This document shows positions 1 through 12,293 of a stretch of DNA of 64,000 nt, one piece after another. Source of the stretch: Smallanthus sonchifolius (Eukaryota; Streptophyta; Magnoliopsida; Asterales; Asteraceae); contig CM042020.1 in NCBI GenBank assembly GCA_023525975.1, forward strand, positions 14,562,001-14,626,000, read 5' to 3'. The notes beneath the pieces were generated by a model that was given only the letters and a program-made list of their open reading frames with translations, did no database searches and was not told the origin of the DNA. Within the stretch, counting starts at the first letter, position 1, and each line of letters starts with the position of its first letter. The translations under genes and the position numbers were made by a program.

Positions 1-1163
1 AGGTTTAGCAATAATTGTAAATGAAATTTTTATAAACTTTAAATAAATAATTTTCTATTTATTCCAAGATTAAGTATTTGATCTTTCTAAATAGAATTAA
101 ATGCATTTTTATAAAAAACAACTATTTTTATTTTGTAATTTAATCAGAAATATTTATTGTTTGAAAAATATATAAAATTATAATTCTGCCAAAAATTTAA
201 CTCACACACGACCATGCCTGGGAAGGGCACGATCGTGCTCGAACCACGGGCGCGACCATGCTAATCAGGGCGCGACCGTGTTGATCAAACAGAGGGCTTA
301 ACTAACTAAATCATTAGGCACGACCGTGCCTTGGCCAGGCACGATCGTGTCTATGATTCTAAGACACGACTGAGATTAGCCAAAGGGCATGATTGGGTCT
401 GGACAGGAGGCACGACCGCGCTGGAAGCCGGCATGACCTTGTCTCATGAGGCACGACCGCGCTAGATGATTAGCGCGACCGCGTCTGTTCCAAATCAGGA
501 ACGAATTGACTAATTCTTATAATAACAGGGTTGGAAATCATAGGGCTTTCACCCAATAGATTATTACGAGTCTCTTTGTATAGATTAATTGTATTTAAAA
601 CGTGTTTTGGATCGGATTCGATTAAACTATTTTGAACGAAAACTAGATTCGGGTTTGAGATGATTTCCATATTATAAGCCCAAATTAGGATGGGGCTTTA
701 ATTGGTAGTCTTAATATTTTCGTTAATGGTAATGAAGTGAATATCCGTTACGAAATCAAACGATTCGGTGATTGAAACTGCATTTACGTTTCAACTGGTA
801 CTAGGCATGACCGTTCCCAAACGAGGCGCGACCGTGCCTAGGCACCGGGCGCGATCGTTCCAAAGCAAGTCGCGCGACCGTGCCAAAGCACTCGGCGCGA
901 CCGTGCCAGAACGAGGCGCGACCGTGCCTATTAGGGTTTCTTGCTACTTTTCAACATCAGACCTTGTAACTTTAGTCTTTTGCCATATTTGTATAATTAG
1001 ATACTTATGTATTGTTTTAATAGGATATAACCGAGTAAAATTTGCGGATTTTCATTGAAATATAGTATTAAATTGATGGTACGAAAAGAAACAAAACAGT
1101 GCACTAGAATTGAGTTTGAAATGCATTACATTGAATTGAAAATACGGATACTAAAAATCAGAA
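1..1163. other. AT-rich leader without a convincing gene
   Basis: No coding region is supported here. The stretch is AT-rich except for two GC-rich blocks that hold the palindrome array described separately. A 96-codon open frame over 768-1058 simply reads through the second block and has no recognisable domain. The 3' LTR of G1 does not contain this sequence, so it is either the long untranslated leader of G1 or the end of another repeat. Confidence 0.5.
205..930. repeat. Dispersed palindrome array, GGCACGACCGTGCC type
   Basis: About 18 variants of GGCACGACCGTGCC occur in two blocks, 205-485 and 805-930. The best copies, for example near 318-331, are perfect 6-bp arms (GGCACG/CGTGCC) around AC. 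Many copies carry C-to-T or G-to-A changes, as expected for methylated CpG-rich DNA. The spacing is irregular, so this is not a regular satellite. Function is unknown. Confidence 0.75.
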
Positions 1164-1703
1164 ATGTTACATCATGTGCGTGTCAGAGGCAACACGCAGG
1201 ACTGTGATTGGTATCCCGATTGGATCAGGAACTGGATCCGCGAGGAGGAAGTCCCACCTCCACTCACTGCTGACATTGCTTTTTCTTCATCATCTTCTGT
1301 GCGAGCTTTGCCACCATTGAAGTACCCCTTTGAGCAGGTGTTAGCTGCCTTTGTAGCTAGGATGGACCGAGAGATCCGGAACATGAAAGATGCAGCAGGG
1401 GAGCTTTCTGGTGTATTAGAGCGACAGATTCTGATGAATCAGAAAATTGACAAACTGACTTCAGATTTAGCAGTCACTGATAAAGTCCATGAGAATTTCG
1501 CAAATGGATGTGTGGATATGGAAGACCGGCTGAAAACTGCAGAGTGGAACCTAGATATACTCCACACCAGGATTGAGCAAGTGGAGGCTCGACTTGCAGC
1601 TGCTGAAGCAGTAGGAGTTGCACCAGATGATGCACCCGCAGGAGATCAGGTCGAGGACGACGATGCAACATCTGATGTTACATCAGCTAGCAGTGGCATT
1701 TGA
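1164..1703 (+). CDS. Small coiled-coil ORF upstream of gag
   Basis: An open frame of 179 residues ends 257 bp before gag. Roughly residues 65-150 are rich in heptad-like Leu/Ile/Val spacing with many charged residues, which suggests a coiled coil; the last 30 residues are acidic and end in a Ser/Thr-rich tail. I see no signal peptide, membrane segment or enzyme motif. It is open although the gag-pol behind it carries nine stops. It could be an accessory protein of this gypsy family or a captured fragment of a host gene. I do not recognise the family. Confidence 0.45.
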   Translation: MLHHVRVRGNTQDCDWYPDWIRNWIREEEVPPPLTADIAFSSSSSVRALPPLKYPFEQVLAAFVARMDREIRNMKDAAGELSGVLERQILMNQKIDKLTSDLAVTDKVHENFANGCVDMEDRLKTAEWNLDILHTRIEQVEARLAAAEAVGVAPDDAPAGDQVEDDDATSDVTSASSGI

Positions 1704-1960
1704 TATCTTATCTTCATTTCTTATTTACGTCTTTTCTTTTGAACCTAGATGGGCAGGGTCGTTCCCATCCAACGGATGTTTCTAGAATTTTGATGTTTGG
1801 TTGAATTTAGTTGTAATTGTTACAATTTATTTTATCAAGTATTACTATTATTGAAATGTTAGATGTTGTCGTTTAAATTTCTTTGTTTACTGGTACTTGT
1901 ATGATGATAAAAATGCGATGTATTTTTTTCTCATTATTGTATGTTGTGAATGTAAAGATA

Positions 1961-4900
1961 ATGTCTGGAAGAGGAAATAGACGTGGTGCACGCGCCGGAG
2001 GACGCGGCGGTCGTGGAAATGTCAACATGACTGCAGCTGAGCTCACGGCACTCATAAATGAGCGTGTGGTTGAAGCGGTAGCAGCTAGTCAAGCCGCTGT
2101 TAATGCTGTAGGTCAGCACAACCACCAACAGGCTTGCACTTTCAAGGCGTACATGGATTGCAAGCCTCACTCATTCAGTGGAGCCGAAGGGGCTGTTGGC
2201 TTACTCCGCTGGATGGAGAAATCTGAATCCGCATTCACGATGTGTAATTGCCCGTTGAATAATCAGGTGAAGTATGCATCTGGCACACTTGAGGGTCCGA
2301 CCCTTACTTGGTGGAACTCCCAAGTGCAAATGCTAACTCTTGAGATGGCAAACGCATTGCCATGAGACGAATTTAAGACTATGTTGCGGGAGGAGTATTG
2401 TCCCCGCGATGAAGTGCAGAAACTTGAGGGCGAGTTCTGGAACCTCAAGATGGAGGGATTTGAAATTGAAGCCTACACTACTCGTTCGCATGAACTGGCG
2501 AACTTGTGTCCGCAAATGGTAACACCTCCCTATAAGAGGATCAAAAAATTCATTAATGGTTTGGTTCCGCAAATTCAGAGCATGGTGACATCTTCTAATC
2601 CTACTACAATCCAGCAAGCAATCAGGTTGGCTCACAGGCTAACCGATCAGGCAGTCGCTCAGGGCACCCTACTTCCTAGAGGTGCATTATCAAAGACAAC
2701 TGACAACAAGCGGAAGTTTGACAGTTCATTCCCCAAAACCTTCTAGTCAAACCCACCTTCTCAGCAACAGCAACAATAACATCATAAGCTTGAACCTTCA
2801 AAGAACAACAACCAGTCTAACTCTTCTCAGCAGAATCATGGTTCTTATATTGGCAAGTACCCGAAGTGCAACAAATGTAACTTCCACCATCATGGAGCGT
2901 GTGACCGGTACCGTTGCCACCGGTGTGGAAAGATGGGTCATTTGGCCAAAGACTATAGAGTAGATCTGCAGAACAAATAGACACCACCTGGAGACGCACC
3001 CAAAGGCTGTTTTGAGTGTGGTAAAGAAGGGCATTTCAAGAAAAATTGCCCGCGATTGAGGAGAAACGAAAACGGGAATGGAAATGGCAACAATCATCAG
3101 GGCGGTAATGGAAATGGTTATAACCACCAGGGTGGAAATGGTAATAACAACGGAAATGGTGCAAAGGGTAGAGCATTTGTGATTGGATCGGGAGAAGCTC
3201 GGAATGATCGAAACGTGGTTAACGGTATGTTTCTCTTAAACGATCATTTTGCTTCTATACTTTTTGATACTGGCGCCGATAGAAGTTTTATATCTAGATA
3301 ACTTAGTAGTCAGTTACAAATAAACCCAACTTTATTAGAACACCATTATACCATAGAAATAGCAGACGGTAAAGTAATCGAGGCAACCCACATTCTCAAG
3401 GGATGTAAATTAGAACTATCTGATCACAAACTCGACATCGATCTCATGTCAGTTACACTCAGCAGTTTTGACATAATTGTGGGCATGGATTGGTTGTCTA
3501 AAAACCAAGTTGAGATCATCTGTAGTTAGAAGATCGTTCGTATACCCCTTCCTAGTGGAGAGACCCTATCCGTACAGGGCGAAAGAAGTGGTGCAGTGAT
3601 GGGCATCATATCTTTCATGAAGGCGCAGAAGTGTTTGCGTAAGGGTTATACCGCAATTGTAGCCCTTGTCGCTGACAAGTCCACCGAGGAGAAAAAGTTA
3701 GAAGATATCCCTATCGTTCACGAATTCCCAGAAGTATTCCCTGAAGACCTACCTGGTCTTCCATCTCATCGTCAGGTCGAATTTCAGATTGACCTAACAC
3801 CCGGAGCAGCGCCCATTGCTCGAGCACCATATAGACTTGCACCAAGTGAGTTGCAGGAGCTATCCACTCAACTACAAGAGTTGTTGGATAAATATTTCAT
3901 CCGACCGAGCTCATCGCCATGGGGAGCCCCAGTCCTATTTGTCAAAAAGAAAGACGGAACTTTTCGCATGTGCATTGATTACCGAGAGTTAAACAAAGTA
4001 ACAGTCAAGAACCGCTACCCACTACCCCGCATTGATGATTTATTCGACCAACTTCAAGGGTCAAGTTTCTACTCGAAAATCGACTTAAGATCCGGATATC
4101 ATCAGCTGAGAGTTCGAGATGAAGATGTATCCAAGACTGCATTCAGAACCCGGTACGGCCATTTCGAGTTTTTGGTCATGCCATTTGGATTAACTAACAC
4201 ACCCGTGGTGTTCATGGACCTCATGAACCGTGTGTGTAAACCTTACCTGGACCAGTTCGTCATTATTTTTATTGACGATATCCTCATATACTCTAAGAGC
4301 CAGGAAGAGCGTGAGGAGCATCTGCATTTGATCCTTGAGCTACTGAAATAGGAGCAGCTGTACGATAAGTTTTCCAAATGCGATTTTTGGATTCGCGAGG
4401 TTCAATTTCTAGGACATGTGATCAATGGGAAAGGAATACATGTCGATCCAGCCAAAGTGGAAGCTATCAAGAATTGGGCAGCACCATCAACTCCGACCGA
4501 AGTTCGGCAATTCGTAGGATTGGCCGGATACTACTGTCGCTTTATCGAGGGATTCTCAAAGATTTCCCAACCTCTCACCGCCTTAACCCAAAAAGATAAA
4601 CCCTATAATTGGAGCGAGACTCAAGAATCAGCATTCCAGCAACTGAAGCAGAAACTATGTAGCGCACCCATCCTATCTCTACCAGAGGGAACGGATGACT
4701 TCGTGGTGTATTGTGATGCCTCTATCCAAGGTCTCGGTTGTGTATTGATGCAACGGGACAAGGTTATCGCATACGCTTCTCGACAGTTAAAAATCCACGA
4801 AAAGAACTACATGAATCATGATTTGGAGTTAGGAGCCATGGTGTTTGCACTCAAGATATGGAGACATTACTTGTACGGTACCAAGTGCACCATCTATACC

Positions 4901-6520
4901 GATCACAAGAGTCTTCAGCATATTTTTGAGCAGAAAGAGTTGAACATGCGTCAACGTCGTTGGATCGAGTTATTAAACGATTATGATTATGCAATCAAGT
5001 ACCATCCGGGCAAAACCAAACCCTGTCGAGTTAGAGCATTACAACTCACTATTCATACAGGACTACCCGAACAAATCCGCAATGCCCAACTCGAAGCCTT
5101 AAAAGAGGAGAACATATCATTGGAATCCACTCGTGGTATGGAGAAACAACTTGAGGTTAAAGCAGATGGCATTCGCTACTTAGCGGAACGAATATGGATA
5201 CCAGTATATGGAAACCTAAGAGATCTATTCATGGATGAAGCTCACAAATCCCGATACTCTATCCATCCGGGATCCGACAAGATGTATCACGATCTCAAGG
5301 TTTTGTATTGGTGGCCGAACATGAAAGCTGACATAGCCACCTACGTGAGTAAGTGTCTGACTTGTTCAAAAGTCAAGGTGGAGTACCAAAAGCCATCCGG
5401 ATTACTTCAACAACCGGAAATCCCGATGTGGAAATGGGAACAGATTTCTATGGATTTCATAACCAAATTACCCCGAACCACTACTAGATGTGACACAATC
5501 TGGGTGATAGTGGATCGCCTAACCAAATCTACACATTTTCTTGCTATCAAAGAGACATACAAAATGGAAAAGTTAACTCGCCTCTATCTTAAAGAAGTAG
5601 TATCCCGTCATGGAGTGCCAATCTCCCTCATTTCCGATAGAGACGCCCGATTCACCTCACGTTTCTGGCAATCATTACAGAAAGCTCTAGTTACGCGCCT
5701 GGATATGAGCACAGCGTACCATCCTCAAACAGATGGCCAGAGTGAGCGTACCATTCAAACCCTAGAAGACATGTTAAGGGCTTGTGTGATTAATTTTAGT
5801 AACAGTTGGGAGACTCACTTACCTTTAGTGGAATTCTCTTACAATAACAGCTATCATACTAGCATCAAAGCAGCACCTTTCGAAACCTTGTACGGGAGAA
5901 AGTGTCGATCACCACTTTGTTGGGCTGAAGTTGGAGATAGTCAACTTACGGGTCCTGAACTTGTGCATGAAACCTCAGAGAAAATCGTGCAAATCCGAAA
6001 CCATATGGCGGCAGCTCGAGACCGTCAAAAGAGTTATGCAGACAAGCGCAGAAAACCGTTAGAATTCCAAGTGGGTGACAAAGTATTATTAAAGGTCTCA
6101 CCGTGGAAAGGTGTGATTCGTTTTGGAAAACGAGGCAAGTTAAACCCGCGTTACGTTGGACCATTCGAGATAGTGAAAAGGATCGGTCCAGTAGCATACC
6201 AACTGAACCTACCAGATACACTCAATGGTGTACACAATGTCTTTCACGTCTCAAACCTAAAGAAATGCCTATCAGATGAGACACTTGTAGTACCACTCGA
6301 GGAGTTGGAAATTGATGAACAACTACGTTTTATTGAGTAACCAGTCTAAATCATGGACCGAGAGGTCAAAACTCTCAAGCGCAGTAAGATACCTATTGTC
6401 AGAGTTCGCTGGAACTCAAAGCGTGGACCGGAGTTGACGTGGGAACGCGAGGATCAAATGATGAAAAAGTATCCTCACCTTTTCAAGCAGTCAACGGCAA
6501 ACACGAAAGGTACTAACTAA
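1961..6520 (+). pseudogene. G1 gag-pol polyprotein, nine in-frame stops
   Basis: One frame runs from an ATG at 1961 to a TAA at 6518 with no frameshift, but it is cut by stops at 2363, 2744, 2777, 2978, 3299, 3527, 4349, 6338 and 6347. In order it holds an Arg/Gly-rich start, the gag core, two zinc knuckles (about 2910-3055, the first lacking its last Cys), an aspartic protease with DTGA (about 3268), RT with FIDD (about 4270), RNase H, and integrase with HHCC and DDE residues. Near 5011 the usual RNase H end motif (VVADALSRK in relatives) is missing through a small in-frame deletion. Gag, protease, RT and integrase would normally make one polyprotein for reverse transcription and insertion; here none can be made whole. 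Confidence 0.88.
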
Positions 6521-6540
6521 ATTTCAAGACGAAATTTATT

Positions 6541-6638
6541 TCAACAAGGGGATGATGTGACAAACCTAAACTTTTTGTTTCAGACGTTACCGACTTCGTT
6601 TTATTTTCGGGACGAAAATTCTTTCAACAAGGAGATGA
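6541..6638 (+). other. Duplicated polypurine-tract region before 3' LTR
   Basis: The block CAACAAGGGGATGATGTGAC at 6543 recurs as CAACAAGGAGATGATGTGAC at 6626, each preceded by a related GACGAAA stretch. A purine-rich tract followed by TGTGAC is the usual plus-strand primer plus LTR start of plant gypsy elements. The second copy, with the LTR start at 6639, is taken as the working one; the first could be an alternative start. Confidence 0.55.
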
Positions 6639-9058
6639 TGTGACATCCGGTAATTTCAGGTTAACTCCGTTAACACAAACCTCGTTAGTTCAAACATTAT
6701 TCATTGCAAACTCAGTTATCTCAGTTAGTCACACATGCATTGCATTTAATTAGGTTAATTAAATGTGTCAGTTATTTCACATACAACGGCTATCCGTAGA
6801 ATTACCGAATCACACTTGAGTCTAACCCGGAACGTTGGTGATTAATCAAAATAAATATTATGAATATTTAATAATTTATATTTAATATAAATTATGTGAA
6901 TTATGTGAATATTATTGTTCTCGTACGTGTTTATTGTGTGTTAATCGTATGTAGTATTTTTATAAATATTAGAGTTTTATAAAAAATAAAAATCGAAAGT
7001 TTTAATTATTAAGTAAGTGTTATTTAATTAATTAGAGTTTATGGACCTTTAGAAAGCCCGTAGCCCAACTTAAAACCCATTAGTGCATGGATTATATATA
7101 AGGAACTTTAAAAAAATATATATAACCCTAACCCCACTCCTATTCCCGTTGCGATCTGCCACCCCTCGCCCCCATTCGGCCGAGACCTTGAATCAACCCA
7201 AACACCTTCGATCGAGCTCCAATCGTGAAACCGGAAGTGAATACGTTCTAGTCTAGGCATCCCTAACGTTCCTACGTAAGTCTTTTTATTAAATTCCGTC
7301 GTTATTTCATTATTATTTTTTAGATCGAAACCCTAGATTATCCAAACTTAATGATTTCGAAATATGATAAGGAATTAGATAATTGTTTGATATTGTTGTA
7401 TCGTATTGATGATTTTATGAACGTATATGAAACCCTAGTTGTTATACGATATGTAAATTGAATTTTGTTGATTGTGTGACGTATAGGAATCGCATGCTAG
7501 ACGTGAATTATGATTAATATAGTTGTAATTATATTAGTTGAAAGATTTAGGATTGATTAAACGTGTTAATTGTGTAAACAAAGCGTGTAATGGACGACTT
7601 ACTAAAAGAGGAAACTTTGTTAAAAAGTGATTTTTGAATGTGAAGATTTCTAGGTGTGTATGATGTTATAAATTGACTTTAGTATGTTAGTATAGTTGTA
7701 CTAATGATTGTTAACGTGTTGTTGAATGCAAATAGCTTAAATAGATCATAGGTTACTAAAAGTGGAAACTTTGTGATTTGGAACTTGATGTCTAAACTTA
7801 ATGATGTGTGTTACGGTAATCTATTATGTATTAGCATGTGTAGATACACATGGGATGATGATACGAACGTGTTATAGATAATGTGATTCATTTGAAAGCA
7901 AACATGAGTTTATATATTTTAAAAAAAATAATAAATTAATGTAACGTGTATTGTTGACGTAGTTTGCCATGCTAAATTAGTTATGACTTAGGTAGCATGA
8001 AACGTGAATTATTTGTGTGCTAAGCGTGTTGTTATGCAAGTCAAACATTTAATCACTAAACGGGTCGTCGAATCAAACTTTGTCAAACTTAGTCAAACTT
8101 GGTTAAACTTAGTCAAACTAATAAATATTTTCTAAACCATTAAAGCAATGAGATTGTTTAGATACTAAGGGTTCCTATCGCCTTGCACAAACACACACTT
8201 ATAAACCGGTGTTTATAGGTGGCAGTTAGTCGTCAAGCATTCTAAGTTCGCTTTCTTTCGCACGCAATCTAAGGTGAGTTTCACGGCCCCTTTTTCTTAT
8301 GGTTTAAACTTGGGGGAGAAAACATGGGTACAAACATTTAGATCTTACATTTCATTTATATCACTTGTTGTACTAAGCGTAAACATATCATGCAAGTCCT
8401 TACATATCGAATCGTTTAATATATGGGATAGCGAGGTAATCTTGAGTAGTACTACTGGGCATTGACAAGCCCCACCCGCGTTAGTCGCGCTAGCACGACA
8501 GGTAGTCGAACGGGTGTAATATTGACCTAAACATTTACCATTGATCATGATAGTCATGGTAGGAGCCAGTTCAAACATAAACAATCAGCTTCGGTGTCGA
8601 AACGCTTTAGTAACATGTAACTAGGTTAGCTACCTATGATATAATTTGTAAATGGTTTTATCTAGTATTCTTTACTAACATCGAAACCTGTGAACTCACC
8701 AACCTAGTGTTGACACGTTTTAGCATGTTTTCTCAGGTCATTAAGGTACAAGCACTAGCTAAGGCATGCATGCATTCGAAGTCCATCATTTTCAAACTCA
8801 AGAACTATTTATTTTATTTATTGTTGGAATATTTATTTTTGGCGCGACTGTTTTGGCGCATGCTTTTCATTTAACTTTTCGCTTCCGCGGTCTTACATTA
8901 AATCAGTGTTTTCATTACTAGTGTTGCATCATGACTATGAGCAATACTAGTGGTTTTCTTAAACTCATATAGAGTCGTTCAAAGTAACTAATGACTGAGA
9001 TGCTGGTATGTCACGCTCCTAACGGTAAAACTTCGTTAGTGGATTTTGGGGTGTGACG
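6639..9058 (+). repeat. 3' LTR of G1
   Basis: It starts TGTGACATCCGG directly after the purine tract and appears to end GGGGTGTGACG at 9058, where CA is expected, so the last base looks mutated. It has a TATA-like region near 7093, followed by a C-rich transcribed leader around 7140-7280, and a CTCACCAAC block near 8695, all usual in plant gypsy LTRs. The right end is inferred from the mirror-like terminal bases because no partner LTR is available in the window. Confidence 0.65.
7093..7100 (+). promoter_or_regulatory. TATA box in G1 LTR
   Basis: TATATATA followed by AGGAAC lies about 450 bp into the LTR, ahead of a C-rich leader, the usual place for the U3/R border. Confidence 0.45.
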
Positions 9059-9860
9059 GTATTCTTGATCAAACACGAGGGATCTATAAACTTTATGGGT
9101 AAACTTGAGGATTATGTCATCTATCTAGGACAACCATGGGGTTGTGCCACATTGTTATTCTTTGATCGATTACATCATCTATGGACATAGTCATTTGTTA
9201 GCAACACATATGTGAAAACAATAGTTATAAAGTAAGTGACTTGGTGTCCTCTCTTGACCCGCACACAATGGGATGATCTATACGGACCATGCGACGATGT
9301 GAGTAATTACGGGTGCACACGTAATTATAAAGGTCAGCGCATGGAAAACATAGTAAATTCTGTCGTGTGTGATGACATAAAAACCTATCGTGATATATAA
9401 TAACGAAACTAATGTGATATGATAAGGGCATGGTGGATACGCCGCTGGTACTTCCTATATATAAATGTCCCTGTCATATTGTCAGAAGTAGCGTAGTTCA
9501 TGTTACGTGAAGTTTTATACTATTTTAACCTTGACCAAAGTTTGTGAAATCTTTTATTCAGTGACGTTTCTTGAACATATTAGACTACATCCTAAACAAG
9601 TTTTAATCATCAAATTCTCAAGTGATGCATTCCATCATTGGAGTCCAAAATATCCTTCGACAATTTTCTCCTTAATTCCCTTCGAACTAAAATTCACTAT
9701 CCTCATTCATGACTTTGAGTATCAGACCTGAATCTTGTTATCAATGGCACTCCTCAACCGACAGTTAAAACTCGTTAAAAATCCAAACCCTCATATTTTT
9801 CCTAATTCAGTAGTCTCCATAGTTGAATTTCGGAATGAAATTCTCTCAACTTGGAGATAC
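9059..9860. other. No gene; tail of an older decayed element
   Basis: The stretch is AT-rich with only short chance frames. Its last 30 bases, ending GAAATTCTCTCAACTTGGAG, resemble the pre-LTR purine region of gypsy elements, so at least the right part is probably the 3' untranslated end of an old element. Confidence 0.4.
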
Positions 9861-10042
9861 TGTAACATCCATGATTTCCACACCGTATTTTTATTTATTT
9901 ATTATTATTTTTATTTTATTTTGTAGAATAATAACATTTTAATTTCATTTTAGTTCAATGCATTGTGATTCCTTAAACCATACTTACAAGTGTTTCAAAT
10001 TCAGTTTTCATTCATACAATTTCATGTTTTAGAATTTCAATA

Positions 10043-10045
<3 letters not shown>

Positions 10046-10107
<62 letters not shown>
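10046..10107. repeat. (TA)n microsatellite
   Basis: Uninterrupted TA dinucleotides, about 31 units. Confidence 0.97.
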
Positions 10108-10109
<2 letters not shown>

Positions 10110-10170
10110 TACTAGACCAATTAGTTCAGGATATAACATATGGACTTTGATCTTGTAATCTCACTCCCTA

Positions 10171-10174
<4 letters not shown>

Positions 10175-10220
<46 letters not shown>
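10175..10220. repeat. (TA)n microsatellite
   Basis: Uninterrupted TA dinucleotides, about 23 units, 67 bp from the previous array. Confidence 0.97.
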
Positions 10221-10224
<4 letters not shown>

Positions 10225-11140
10225 GCACATACATATGTAAAGATATAAACGTTATCATTTATAAACATAAGTATATAATCATATTTATGTATATATTTGA
10301 AATTATAAAATCAAATTGGTTTTTAAACAAAGACATATATTTAACACATTTAGATAAACCATCCTAAATTTGTCTAAATTAAACCTAAGATGTTAGTTTT
10401 ATAAATTGTTTTATAAAACTAAAAGTTAGTTTATATTTAAAAAGGAATTAAATCAATTAAAGTGGGTTAAACCCCTATTTGCTACATTTGAACCCCTCTC
10501 AATTGCGTTGAACCCCCAATTCTACGATTGAACCCTCATCTGAACCCCCTTGACTTTCCGATTTGAACCTTCTCTTGACTTTGAACCCATTTTCACCAAT
10601 TTTGACTTTACAAAGTCAAACCGAATCGAAATCAGTTGAAATTGGACGAATTCAATGATGTTTATGAACGCAAATCGTGCGTAACCGTTATAGAAAGGAT
10701 CCTAAATGTTAATGATGAACCAATGCACTTGTAATCAAGTGTATTAACGCATACATCATGTCCCGTAACCGTTTTATCGTTTCAAAATCAAACCATACGT
10801 TTCTGTTGAAATTGAGCCATAAAATCAAGCTAAAAACGTGCGTAACTCCCTTTTTGTACTCCCTGAATACTCAAATCCACTCCAAAAACCCCCTGGATCA
10901 CGATCAAACTCCGACGAACACCAAACTCACAGCTACCATCGATCTCATGCACTACGTAACCATTCCAGGTAATTTCGCTACCCTCCTACTCATTTTAGTC
11001 TACTGAACAAAAGCCCTATCATTTTGATCTCGTATCGATGAAGATTCATGGTGGATTGGGGCTAGGGCTACGGGTCACGCAAGATGGGGAAGAAGGGGTT
11101 TGGGGCTGTTAGTTTTAAATTAAGCAATCCTATTCCAAAC

Positions 11141-11216
11141 AAGGCAAATGCCTAGTCCGAATGGTTAAAACACTTCTCCCCTTTACCAAAGATCACGGGT
11201 TCGACCCCGGTTAACC
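11141..11216 (+). repeat. tRNA-derived, SINE-like patch with A and B boxes
   Basis: TAGTCCGAATGG at 11153-11164 fits the pol III A box and GGTTCGACCCC at 11198-11208 fits the B box. The gap between them is 33 bp, as in a tRNA gene. The bases that would form the acceptor stem do not pair, so a working tRNA is unlikely; a tRNA-derived SINE or tRNA relic is the better reading. Confidence 0.5.
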
Positions 11217-11569
11217 CTTTTTTTGGTTATTTTTGCTTTTGTCCTTGTTTAACACACACGCACGCACATATATATATATATACACGCATAAATACACAAT
11301 TGCACACATATAACTCTTATAATTGTTAAAACACCTACATTTTTCCCTTGTGATTATATATATATGTATATATATATATATATTCTTCATAAAACAACTA
11401 GTTTTATTAATGATTTCCTCCATGGATTTTTCTTAAGAATTTGCGATTAATATCCTTTTAAATAAACAGACTTATATGTTTATAGCTACGTTTAAATATT
11501 CTGCTTATCACAAACGTTAAATAATCGGTATTTGAGCATTATTATTTATGCATGTGTTTTATTTTGCTA

Positions 11570-11571
<2 letters not shown>

Positions 11572-11642
<71 letters not shown>
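11572..11642. repeat. (TA)n microsatellite at the viral left junction
   Basis: About 35 TA units run directly into viral RT sequence at 11643. Confidence 0.97.
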
Positions 11643-11644
<2 letters not shown>

Positions 11645-12293
11645 GGACTTTCCAGAAAAACTTACAACTTTAAAACAGATTCAAGCCTTTTTGGGTTTGG
11701 TCAACTATGCTAGAAAATTTATACCAAACCTGTCTAAACTAGTTGGTCCTCTTTATAGCAAGACCACTAAAAATGGACAGAGAAAGTTTAATCAAGAAGA
11801 TAGCATTTTGATTAGAAAAATAAAAGAACAAGTGAAAAAGATAAAACCATTAGAATTACCACTTGTTACAGATTACATAATCATAGAGGTTGATGAATGC
11901 AAGGAAGGATGGGGAGCCGTCCTCCTTTGCAAACCAAACATACACAGTTATAAAAAGGAAGAAAAAATATGCCCCTACTCAAGTGGAAGTTTTAAGACTG
12001 GGACAAATTGGACCAGCCTTGATTTTGAAATACAAGCACTAATTAACGATTTAGAAAAATTTAAATTATTTTTGCACAAAGATTTCACAGTCAGGACAGA
12101 CTGTGAAGCAATAGTTAAATTTATAAAAAATAATCAAAGTAAGAAAATGAACAGGACAAGATGGGTAAACCTTCAAAATATAATCCAGGGATGTGGTTAT
12201 ACTATACAATTCGAACATATAAAGGGAAAAGATAACGGGATAGCAGATTTATTATCTCGAAACATAAACAAACTTCTTTTTGCAGATGGATAG
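11643..12293 (+). pseudogene. Viral polyprotein fragment (RT end and RNase H), left copy
   Basis: This is the last 217 codons of the polyprotein, starting inside the RT connection region directly at the (TA)n tract. The RNase H domain is complete in length, and its stop TAG (12291) overlaps the ORF3 start. It differs from the right copy at a handful of sites. Without a start, protease or RT catalytic core it is a truncated remnant. Confidence 0.88.

Larger units (their letters stand above)
1..9058 (+). mobile_element. Ty3/gypsy element G1, decayed, cut by left edge
   Basis: The order is a leader with a palindrome array, a coiled-coil ORF, gag-pol and a 3' LTR, all on the plus strand. No 5' LTR or tRNA primer site of the type TGGTATCAGAGC is seen before gag, so the 5' LTR probably lies left of the window. 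The domain order protease, RT, RNase H, integrase is that of Ty3/gypsy (Metaviridae). The integrase tail ends in a short segment with the spacing TWEREDQM..YPHLF, as in plant chromovirus-type elements; lineage placement is inference. Nine in-frame stops show the element is dead. Confidence 0.8.
9861..11571 (+). repeat. LTR-like remnant
   Basis: It starts TGTAACATCC just after a gypsy-like purine tract. It contains two (TA)n arrays, a run of GAACCCC-type short repeats at 10480-10580, and a C-rich leader-like stretch at 10850-11000. The right end cannot be set because a SINE-like patch and then the viral integration follow. No coding potential is supported. Confidence 0.35.

Noticed and set aside
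768..1058. 96-codon ORF in the G1 leader
   Set aside because: It is a read-through of the GGCACGACC palindrome block and has no recognisable domain.
9225..9926. Short ORFs in the 9-10 kb interval
   Set aside because: All under 85 codons in AT-rich DNA, overlapping an LTR-like border, with no domain or coding bias visible.
11141..11216. A functional tRNA gene
   Set aside because: A and B boxes are spaced correctly, but the flanking seven-base segments do not pair into an acceptor stem.
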